From assembly GCA_030835125.1 (NCBI GenBank), contig JAUQWM010000002.1, positions 1 to 64,000 of the forward strand: a stretch of 64,000 nucleotides of DNA. The letters are read 5' to 3'. Positions 34,078 through 41,567 of this stretch are shown here, one piece after another. The notes beneath the pieces are model-generated. The model searched no databases. It was not told the origin of the DNA and saw only the letters and a program-made list of their open reading frames with translations. How positions within the stretch are numbered: position 1 is the stretch's first letter; each line of letters begins with the position of its first letter. The stretch is from Gemmatimonadaceae bacterium (GTDB lineage Bacteria > Gemmatimonadota > Gemmatimonadetes > Gemmatimonadales > Gemmatimonadaceae). The translations under genes and the position numbers were made by a program.

Positions 34078-35211
34078 ATGGTCCCCACGCCCGGAATCCA
34101 GCTCGTTCGCCCGTCGCGGGGCGTCATCCTCGCGATCGGGGCGGTCGTGCTGGCGCTCATCGTGATCGGCTTTGTGGTCACGCTCGGCCAGCCGGCACCC
34201 GTTGCGGGACGCGGGCAGTCGCTCATGCGGATTCCCGCGCCGCCCTCGGACCTGGGGACGCTGCTGCGCCGGCTCGGTGTGGGTTCGGTCGCCTGGTATG
34301 CGTGCGCGCTCGCCATTCCGCCGCTCTGGTGGCTGGCGTACCGATTCCCGCTGACCGGTCCGCACGCGGCGCGCGCGTTGTCGCTGCACCTGTCGGCGGT
34401 CCTGGCCATGATCGGCGCGGCATCGGTTGCGCACTATGTGCGCGCGTACGGTGGGTCGCCTGTCGCGCCGGCGTTCCTGGGCTTCCTGCCGGTGGCGCTG
34501 GCATCGAATGCGGTCCCACTGCTCGCGGTGGCTGCCGTCGTACACGGGCTCGAAGCCCGTCGGCGGGCGGTGCGGAGTGCGCTCGAGACACAGCGCCTGC
34601 GCGCCGAACTCGCCGATTCACGCCTGGCGGCGGTGACGGCCCAACTCCAGCCACACTTCCTGTTCAACACGCTCCAGAGCATCTCGACCCTGATCCATCG
34701 CGATCCGATGGCCGCCGACGCCATGCTGGTCAAGCTGTCGGACCTGCTGCGCGAAGTGCTGCGACGCTCGCAGAGCGGGCTCGTCCCGCTGGACGACGAG
34801 ATCCACATGACGGAGACGTACCTCGACCTCGCGCGGATCCGGTTCGGGGACCGGCTGCGGGTGGTGCTCGACATCGAGGTCGCAACGCGCCGCGCGCTGG
34901 TGCCGGTCCTCCTCCTGCAGCCGCTGGTGGAGAACGCGTTGAAGCACGGCGTCGGGCGCATCGCGGCCGGGGGCTCGGTGGGCGTGTCGTCGCATCGCGT
35001 GGACGGCCACCTCGCGCTCACGGTCTGGGACGACGGCGCGGGCCTCGACCGCGCGGTGCCTGACGAGAGCACCGGCCTGGGGAACACCCGGGAGCGCCTC
35101 CGTCATGCGTTCGGCGACGACCAGGCGCTGACGCTGCGTCCCCGGCCCGCCGGCGGCGTCGAGGTCTCGATCCGCGTGCCGCTCCGATTCGCCGCGGCGG
35201 GACCGTCATGA
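34078..35211 (+). CDS. LytS/YehU-type sensor histidine kinase
   Basis: 377-residue membrane sensor kinase. Membrane segments: 16-37, about 70-90, 98-118 and 130-155. The catalytic part has PHFLFNTLQSIS (phosphoacceptor His), LVENALKHG (N box) and DDGAGL plus GLGNTRERL (G boxes), so it should be active. The stop codon overlaps the start of the partner LytTR regulator (ATGA). It is transcribed divergently from the permease/secreted-protein operon. Confidence 0.93.
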   Translation: MVPTPGIQLVRPSRGVILAIGAVVLALIVIGFVVTLGQPAPVAGRGQSLMRIPAPPSDLGTLLRRLGVGSVAWYACALAIPPLWWLAYRFPLTGPHAARALSLHLSAVLAMIGAASVAHYVRAYGGSPVAPAFLGFLPVALASNAVPLLAVAAVVHGLEARRRAVRSALETQRLRAELADSRLAAVTAQLQPHFLFNTLQSISTLIHRDPMAADAMLVKLSDLLREVLRRSQSGLVPLDDEIHMTETYLDLARIRFGDRLRVVLDIEVATRRALVPVLLLQPLVENALKHGVGRIAAGGSVGVSSHRVDGHLALTVWDDGAGLDRAVPDESTGLGNTRERLRHAFGDDQALTLRPRPAGGVEVSIRVPLRFAAAGPS

Positions 35212-35963
35212 CGAACGTTCGCGTGATCGTCGTGGACGATGAGGCACTGGCGAGGGAGCGGATCAGCGCGCTCGTCCGGGCAACGCCGCGCCTGACGCTG
35301 CTCGGGGAGGCGTCCAACGGGCTGGAGGCGCTGGACCTGATCGAGTCGCTCGCGCCGGACCTGGTGCTGCTCGACGTGGACATGCCCGAACTGAGCGGGT
35401 TCGACGTCGTCGCCTCACGCGGCGACGCAGCGGCGCCGGGCTTCGTGTTCATCACCGCGTACGATGAGTACGCGATCCGGGCCTTCGAGGTCGATGCGGT
35501 CGACTACCTGCTGAAGCCGGTCAGTGCCGAGCGGTTTGCGGTGACGGTCGACCGGGCGCTGGCGCGGCTGGGGAGTGCGGCGGTGGCGCCGATGCGCGTG
35601 GCGCGCGCCATGGCGGCCCGGAGCGGCTACCGGACGCGGTTCGTCGTGCGCCGTGGTTCACGCCACACGTTCGTCGCCGCGGCCGACGTGGCCTGGATCG
35701 ATGTCGAGGACAACTACCTGCAGTTGCACGTCGGGGGACGCCCGCACCTGGTGCGCGGGACGATGAAGGACGCCGAGCAGGAGCTCGATCCGGCGATGTT
35801 CCTGCGCATCCACCGGTCGGCGATGGTCAACGTGAGTCGCATCGCGGCCATCGACGCCCATCCCGCCGGATACAGCGTCCGCCTCACCGACGGGACGACG
35901 CTGCGCACGAGCCGGCAGTACGCCGCGCAGGTGCGCGCCCTGCTGCAGCCCTTCCGGCGCTGA
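35208..35963 (+). CDS. LytTR-family response regulator
   Basis: 251-residue partner of the kinase upstream. Receiver residues: VDDEA, phosphorylation site LVLLDVDMPELSG, lysine LLKPVSAERF. The LytTR domain follows (VAWIDVEDNYLQLHV, RIHRSAMVNVSRI). Start ATG 35208 overlaps the kinase stop. Likely targets are nearby, for example the divergent ADOP operon (inference). Confidence 0.94.
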   Translation: MTNVRVIVVDDEALARERISALVRATPRLTLLGEASNGLEALDLIESLAPDLVLLDVDMPELSGFDVVASRGDAAAPGFVFITAYDEYAIRAFEVDAVDYLLKPVSAERFAVTVDRALARLGSAAVAPMRVARAMAARSGYRTRFVVRRGSRHTFVAAADVAWIDVEDNYLQLHVGGRPHLVRGTMKDAEQELDPAMFLRIHRSAMVNVSRIAAIDAHPAGYSVRLTDGTTLRTSRQYAAQVRALLQPFRR

Positions 35964-35981
35964 CCGCCCCGCCGACCGCGC

Positions 35982-36434
35982 TCAGGTCCGGTAGTACGAC
36001 CGGATCTGGAACAGGATGTACAGCCCGATCAGCGCGCCGATGATGGCACCGACGATCGTCCCGCCCAGCACCCCGCCGACGAAGTCCACGAGCTGCGCAT
36101 AGAACGCGAGCTGCCATCCGGACATCTTCCGCGCGAACATGCCGGGGAGCGCCAGCGCCCGCAGGACCGCCGAGGCCACGAGGAAGACCCACACCACCCC
36201 GAGTCCCGTGCCGGCGCCGACGACCACGAACGGGAGCAGGAAGGTCCCGACGCCTAACGCGACGAGCAGGGCGGGCGCGCTGAGCAGCAGCAGCACGACC
36301 ATGATCCACGGGCCGTACCGGACGATCCACTCCTTCCCGCCGGCGGGGATCTGGAATGGCGCCTTCTGGACGAGGTAGTACTCCAGGAACCCCATGAAGT
36401 CCTTCGGGGCATGGCCGTCAGGATCCTGTGTCAT
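35982..36434 (-). CDS. Membrane protein, unknown function
   Basis: 150-residue inner-membrane protein with a hydrophilic N-terminus (MTQDPDGHAPKDFMGFLEY) and about three to four membrane helices, the last rich in Gly and Ile (GGTIVGAIIGALIGLYILF). I do not recognise a family. It sits between the regulator gene and the sulfatase gene, and shares the strand with the sulfatase, 34 bases after it, so it may be co-transcribed with it. Confidence 0.68.
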   Translation of the reverse strand: MTQDPDGHAPKDFMGFLEYYLVQKAPFQIPAGGKEWIVRYGPWIMVVLLLLSAPALLVALGVGTFLLPFVVVGAGTGLGVVWVFLVASAVLRALALPGMFARKMSGWQLAFYAQLVDFVGGVLGGTIVGAIIGALIGLYILFQIRSYYRT

Positions 36435-36468
36435 GTTCCTCCAGCGTTGGGTCGGCGGAGCGAGCCGA

Positions 36469-38832
36469 CTATTGAACCTTCAGCGTGGCCAGCCGTGCCG
36501 CCAGTTGGGCGACCAGTGCCGCCAGCTGGGGATCCTGCACGCGGTTGGTCATTTCGTACGGGTCGGTAGCGAGGTCGTACAGTTCCTTCTCCCCCGTCAC
36601 CCACTCGGCATACTTCCACGACCCGCTGCGGATGGCCCTCCACCCCGGGCTCGCGTCGACGTTGACGGCCAGCATCTCCATGAGCAGGTCGGTCCGCCAC
36701 GGCGCCACGGGTGAGAGCAGGATGGGCGTGAGGTCGGCCCCATTGGGCGCCAGCGACATCGAGGTGCCGGTCCACGCGGCGATGGTCGGGGCAAGGTCCA
36801 CGAGGCTGACCAGGTGACTGGAAGTACGGCCCGGAATTCCAGGGTACCGGATCACCAGCGGGACGTGGACGGCTTCCTCGTACGGCACGAACTTGTGCTC
36901 GATCCGGTGCTCGCCGTGCATCAGGCCGTTGTCGCTTGCCAGGATCACGAGGGTGGAGTCGAGGCGGCCGGCGGCCTGCACGGCGTTCAGGAGCTTCACG
37001 ATTTCCCGGTCGACCGACCGGAGCGTCTCCTGCTGCGAACGACGGATCGCCTGCTGGTGCGCCGAATCCACCGGGGGGCGGGCGCGCAACCATGCCGGCT
37101 TGCCGGCATCGACCGAGTTGAACGACGGCGCAACCACCAGGGGGTCATTGGCGTACAGCCCCACATCCGCGAGCGCGGGCTTGGCCAGCACGGGCCCGAT
37201 CCCGGTGTGGGGAGAGAACGGGGCATAGTACACGAACAGGGGCTGCGTCGTCGGCCGGCTCGAGATCCACGCCGCGGCGCGGTCCGCGAGGTACGTCGGG
37301 CTGTACGTGCCATTGAATGCGGACGTGGTCCCGTTCTGCGACAACGTGAACGTCCAGTACTGGTCCTCGTCGCTCATCATCGCGTTCCACTCGCTCCATC
37401 CCGGCTGGACCGCCGGCGCGAGCTGGTAGTAGACGTTGAGGTACTTCCCCCAGAGGCCCGTCTGCCATCCGGCGTCGCGCAGGGTGGTCGCGATGGTGGC
37501 CTGCGGGTTGAAGTACGGCGCACCGCCGTTGGACCCGTAACTCCGCCACACCCCGGTGTTGTGGGAGTAGCGGCCGGTAAGTAGCGAGGCACGTGCCGGG
37601 CAGCAGTCAGGTTCCGGCGTGTAGGCGTTGGTGAACGTCACCGACTGCGGAGCGAGTACTGCCATGGTCAACGGCAGGTACGACAGCTGGTCCGCGCGCA
37701 TGTCGTCCAGGAGGACCAGGAGGACGTCCCGGGTTCGTCTGGCCGGTGGCAGCGGCGACGATGGGCTGACCGCCTCGACCGAGAAGTCATCGGCCCACAA
37801 GGTGCCGCCGCCCTTTCCCGTGATGACCTGGACACGGACCGCAACGGCGCTGTGAGGCGCCGTGACGGTGTCGGTGATGGTGGTCCACGCCGTCGTGCCC
37901 TGGATGATCGCGGCGAGGGTGTCCGCGCGAAGCCAGTAGGCCGGACTCCACTCAGCACTACTCGGTCCCGTGCGCCACTCCAGCGCCACGCGGCCTCGCG
38001 TCAGGCCCTGGCTCGAGAGCCAGGCGGAGACGGCATACGTCGAGTCGGGGGTAACGGCGACTTCCTGGGAGACGGAACGGTTCCAGTTGCCATTGGCCTG
38101 CACCTGAACGGCGCCTGCGCCCGAGTGCGTTGGCGTCGCGACGCGCGTGCGTCCGCTCATGCCGATCGAGAACCATGGGCTCGTTCCCGATTCGAATCCC
38201 GGATTCACGACGAGGTTGACGCCGACCGGTGGCGGCGGCGGAGGGGGAGGCGGGGGCGGGGAACTGACCGCCGCGAACGAAGCGTCATCGGCCCACAGGG
38301 TGCCGCTGCCCTTGCCAGCGACAAGCTGGAGACGGACCGCCACTGCGTTCCCGGGCACGGTGACGGTGTCGGTGAGTTCGGTCCACGTGGTCGTGCCCTG
38401 GATGACGGCGGCCAGCGTGTCCGCACGAAGCCACAGTGCAGGGCTCCACTCCGCGCTGCTCAGTCCAGTGCGCCACTCCAGCGCCACGCGGCCCCGGCCA
38501 AGCCCCTGGCTCGCGACCCACACCGAGACGGCGTACAGCGAATCGGGGGTGACCGCGATTTCCTGGGACACCGAGCGGTTCCAGCTGCCATTCGCCTGGA
38601 GCTGCACGGCACTGGCCCCGGCGTGCGCGGGCGAGGCGACGAGTGTCCTTCCACTCATGCCTATCGAGAACCATGGACTCGGCCCGGTCTCGAATCCCGG
38701 GTTCGCGACGAGGTTCACGCCCGGAGAGAACGCGGTATTGGCCGTCGTCGCCAGGCGACCGGCGAGTGATGCCGTGGGCTCATCCGCGCAGCCCGCGAAG
38801 AGGAACAACAGGAAGAAGGCGCGCCTGCGCAT
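36469..38832 (-). CDS. Secreted sulfatase with duplicated N-terminal binding domain
   Basis: 787-residue lipoprotein (lipobox FAGC). Residues about 38-191 form a carbohydrate-binding-like sandwich (NPGFETG...SWNRSVSQE). An 11-proline linker leads to a second, nearly identical copy, and then the alkaline-phosphatase-fold sulfatase domain begins (VLLVLLDDMRADQL). The formylglycine motif is CCPARASLLTGR; metal ligands include the DD pair and SDNGLMHGEH. It should hydrolyse sulfate esters of complex polysaccharides outside the cell. The maturation enzyme (FGE or anSME) is not in the window. Confidence 0.88.
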   Translation of the reverse strand: MRRRAFFLLFLFAGCADEPTASLAGRLATTANTAFSPGVNLVANPGFETGPSPWFSIGMSGRTLVASPAHAGASAVQLQANGSWNRSVSQEIAVTPDSLYAVSVWVASQGLGRGRVALEWRTGLSSAEWSPALWLRADTLAAVIQGTTTWTELTDTVTVPGNAVAVRLQLVAGKGSGTLWADDASFAAVSSPPPPPPPPPPPVGVNLVVNPGFESGTSPWFSIGMSGRTRVATPTHSGAGAVQVQANGNWNRSVSQEVAVTPDSTYAVSAWLSSQGLTRGRVALEWRTGPSSAEWSPAYWLRADTLAAIIQGTTAWTTITDTVTAPHSAVAVRVQVITGKGGGTLWADDFSVEAVSPSSPLPPARRTRDVLLVLLDDMRADQLSYLPLTMAVLAPQSVTFTNAYTPEPDCCPARASLLTGRYSHNTGVWRSYGSNGGAPYFNPQATIATTLRDAGWQTGLWGKYLNVYYQLAPAVQPGWSEWNAMMSDEDQYWTFTLSQNGTTSAFNGTYSPTYLADRAAAWISSRPTTQPLFVYYAPFSPHTGIGPVLAKPALADVGLYANDPLVVAPSFNSVDAGKPAWLRARPPVDSAHQQAIRRSQQETLRSVDREIVKLLNAVQAAGRLDSTLVILASDNGLMHGEHRIEHKFVPYEEAVHVPLVIRYPGIPGRTSSHLVSLVDLAPTIAAWTGTSMSLAPNGADLTPILLSPVAPWRTDLLMEMLAVNVDASPGWRAIRSGSWKYAEWVTGEKELYDLATDPYEMTNRVQDPQLAALVAQLAARLATLKVQ

Positions 38833-39077
38833 GGGTGGAGCCTCGATCGTGGCGGCCGGTCATGGGGCCGGTACGCCAGCACTCTGCTCCGGAACATCAC
38901 GGCGCGTCGTCGTCCGATCGCCTGAACCGCGCGGAGATTACCCGCACACGCAGGTAGGCTTTTCTTCCTCGTTGGAGCTCTCCCCTGCTGACGGTGCCGC
39001 CGGCCCTAACCGCGAGCAGGCCGGCCGGAGAGGGAACTCGGCGCGTCCATGTTTGCGCCGCGGTGCTCACGACCGGC
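38833..39077. other. Intergenic region
   Basis: 245 bases between the sulfatase start and the convergent end of the envelope operon; expected to hold the sulfatase promoter and the operon terminator. No T-tract hairpin or clear promoter boxes seen. Confidence 0.4.
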
Positions 39078-40517
39078 TCAGCCCGGGCAGCGCCCGGCTA
39101 GGACTTCGCCGAATCGTTGCATCATCTCGTCGGCCCAGAGCAACTGGACGGCGCGGTCCAGGTCCGGGCCGGGCTGCAGGTTGAGTGACTCGGCCACCAT
39201 CGCGTTCACGGTGGGCTCCATGCGATGAATGTTCGCCGCCTCGAAGATGATGCGCAGTTGTTCGCGTCCGAGTCGGCCGCGGATGCGCTCATCCAGCATG
39301 AGCCGCGCTGGCTCGGACACGTTGCGAAGCGACCCGATGGGGTAGCGCAACGTGCACGAAGTGGAAGCGGTAAACACGCTTCCATGGGAGAACGTGATGA
39401 AGTCGCCGCGCGGGTACCGCTTCATCTCCGGAGTCGGCATTCCCTCGATCCACCAGGCCTTCTCGCCGCCAAGGCTCCCCCCAACGTCCGCGACCAGTGC
39501 CACCACCTCGGTGCACACACCGGTGGGCTTGTCCCATCCGCCTTTCCGGCAGACGAGGTCGTTCTGGTAGGCGTGGGTGTTGCTATACGCAATGAGGTTC
39601 AGGGCGATCGCCATCACCTCGGCTTCAACCCGGCGTGACCGTGGCCAACCGGGGAGGAGCTTGCCGATTTCGTCGAAGCCGAAGCCGTGATTGTACTGGC
39701 CGCCAAAGCCGAGGAATCCCTTCCCGCGAGTGACCGCGATCCGCTTTCCGTCGAACGGGCGCTCAACCGATGCCAGGGTGAAGATGTGCGGCGTCGCCGA
39801 CTCCATGGCGACCTTCTGGCCGAATGGATCCATGTTGCACCCGAAGCAGCGGACCGTGGCCGGCATGTAGACGCGGTCTACCGGTACGCCAAGGGCCCAG
39901 AAGAGCCGGCTCACGAAAGTCTCCGTGAACATCTCCCGGTATCGCATGGGTGGATCGAATCCCTGGAAGTACTTCACGCGGAGTTCGTCGCCTTCGCGCG
40001 CACTGCCGTCTTCATCCAGCACCTTCTGTCCTCGCGCGTCCAGCAAGTCCCCGTCGTCATCGAAGCTCACGGCGGCTGGGACCAGTTCTCCGGCATCGTC
40101 GTAGAGCTGGTTCCGCTCGTTGGTCCGCATGCACCGGAACTTCAGGCTTCCACCACTCTCGGCCCTTGGCTTCAGCCGGCAATGGACGTCGTCGCTCGCG
40201 CTGAGGGGGAAGTGGCCAGGCGGGCCCGCGCGGAGACGGGCGTCGGTTATAGGGGGAACAGCCGGTGCGACCAGGCTGGCGATGGCGAGGCAGGCCCGCC
40301 GGCTGGCATCGGTGACCTTGACCTTCACGCCATCTCCACCGACGGCAACGACGCACGCCGGCGCTGACGCGGGAGCGCAGCCTGGTCGCGGATCCGCGGT
40401 GGAAGCGCATGCAATCGGTGGCGAGACCGAGTCGGGCGTCGCAGCGTCCGAAGGCGCGGGCTCGGTAGACGCGAGCAGCAGGGCGCCCAGTACGGTGAGT
40501 GGATGCATTGCCAACAT
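39078..40517 (-). CDS. Secreted protein with kinase-like core, last gene of envelope operon
   Basis: 479-residue exported protein, starting at ATG 40517 with a signal peptide. The central part follows the pattern of a family of secreted proteins I recall from Acidobacteria and related phyla: VKYFQG (strand), FTETFVSRLFWALGVPVDRVY (helix; cut here), VRCFGC with paired cysteines, then LNLIAYSNTHAYQNDLVC near 313 and LVADVGGSLG near 340. The last two stand where HipA/FAM20-like kinases have the catalytic loop and the D-x-G metal motif, though the DRH triad is not intact. It may bind or transfer phosphate, or be a dead kinase. It lies 35 bases after the phosphatase gene. Confidence 0.6.
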   Translation of the reverse strand: MLAMHPLTVLGALLLASTEPAPSDAATPDSVSPPIACASTADPRPGCAPASAPACVVAVGGDGVKVKVTDASRRACLAIASLVAPAVPPITDARLRAGPPGHFPLSASDDVHCRLKPRAESGGSLKFRCMRTNERNQLYDDAGELVPAAVSFDDDGDLLDARGQKVLDEDGSAREGDELRVKYFQGFDPPMRYREMFTETFVSRLFWALGVPVDRVYMPATVRCFGCNMDPFGQKVAMESATPHIFTLASVERPFDGKRIAVTRGKGFLGFGGQYNHGFGFDEIGKLLPGWPRSRRVEAEVMAIALNLIAYSNTHAYQNDLVCRKGGWDKPTGVCTEVVALVADVGGSLGGEKAWWIEGMPTPEMKRYPRGDFITFSHGSVFTASTSCTLRYPIGSLRNVSEPARLMLDERIRGRLGREQLRIIFEAANIHRMEPTVNAMVAESLNLQPGPDLDRAVQLLWADEMMQRFGEVLAGRCPG

Positions 40518-40552
40518 CGTGACCTCGAGTGCCTGACGGTGAATGGGGAGCG

Positions 40553-41563
40553 CTAGTGGCACGCGCCGCCGCTGCGATCCCACGCGCGGCCGTTCACTTC
40601 GATGAACGCGCTTCGCCACGCGCCGGCACCCAGGGTCACCATCAGGACGCCGTAGCGTCCCTGGATCTGGTAACGGGAGTTGGCCGCGAGCGGTGTCCGC
40701 AGCCCGCGCAGTATCCCGCCCCCTGTCCCGACGATGATCTGGGTAATCCCGCCGACGGTATCGACCACGCCAGCCGGTGTCATCGGCGCGAAGCGCTCGT
40801 AGTGGTGTTCGTGCCCCGTCAGGACCAGCTCGACGCCGGCATCGAAGAGCGTCTGGTACACTCGCCGCATGACGGCGTCACCTCCGTGCGTCCCCGAAGC
40901 CCAGAGCGGCCGGTGGAAGTACGCGACCGTGCACTTCTTCGGGTTGGCCTTGAGTTCTGCACGGAGCCACGCGCCCTGGTCCGGCACCCCCTCGGGGTCA
41001 ACGGCGGAGAGCGGCAGGGTCTCGGTATTCAGCACAATCGCCCGCCACTCGCCGATGTCGTACGCGTAGTACCCCTTGCCGGGCTCCCCCGCGCGATCAC
41101 CGAAGTACGCGAAATACGCGCTGGCGCCCGCCGTCTGGTATTCGTGGTTGCCGGCGGCCGGCCGGATCCACTTCATGATGCTCCTGGTGGTGTCGCCCCA
41201 CGACGTCCCGAAGCACAGGGTGAACTGCGCCGCGGTTCCGGATGGATAGGCGTTGTCGCCCGTGGTGAAGACGGCATGCACGACCCCGGCGACGCTATCA
41301 GCCGCGAGGACGCTGTCGATGATTGCGGCCGTCAGCTCGTCGCCCGTTGCCTCGCACCGGCCGATGTCACCGGCACCGATCAACACGGACGCGCCACTGA
41401 GGGCGACCTCCTCGGCGGACGCGTCGGCCGACGGCGGTGTCAGGCGGGCGGCAGGCGCACACGCCATCGCAATCACGGGAAGCGTGAGGAGGAGTTGCCT
41501 CGTCAACCGTGCCGGTGGAAGAAGATCGAACCAGCGCGATGGTGGATTCGTATGGACCGTCAT
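40553..41563 (-). CDS. Purple-acid-phosphatase-like metallophosphoesterase lipoprotein
   Basis: 336-residue exported enzyme from ATG 41563 with lipobox IAMAC. All metallophosphoesterase blocks are present: GAGDIGRC, TTGDNAYPSG, AAGNHEYQT, VAYFHRPLW and TGHEHHYERF, so a binuclear metal centre should form. It would hydrolyse phosphate monoesters or diesters in the periplasm or on the surface. The start codon follows four bases after the stop of the kinase-like barrel gene, so it is in the same operon. The combination with the upstream gene is telling: in some Bacteroidota I recall these domains fused in one protein. Confidence 0.87.
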   Translation of the reverse strand: MTVHTNPPSRWFDLLPPARLTRQLLLTLPVIAMACAPAARLTPPSADASAEEVALSGASVLIGAGDIGRCEATGDELTAAIIDSVLAADSVAGVVHAVFTTGDNAYPSGTAAQFTLCFGTSWGDTTRSIMKWIRPAAGNHEYQTAGASAYFAYFGDRAGEPGKGYYAYDIGEWRAIVLNTETLPLSAVDPEGVPDQGAWLRAELKANPKKCTVAYFHRPLWASGTHGGDAVMRRVYQTLFDAGVELVLTGHEHHYERFAPMTPAGVVDTVGGITQIIVGTGGGILRGLRTPLAANSRYQIQGRYGVLMVTLGAGAWRSAFIEVNGRAWDRSGGACH

Positions 41564-41567
41564 TGAG

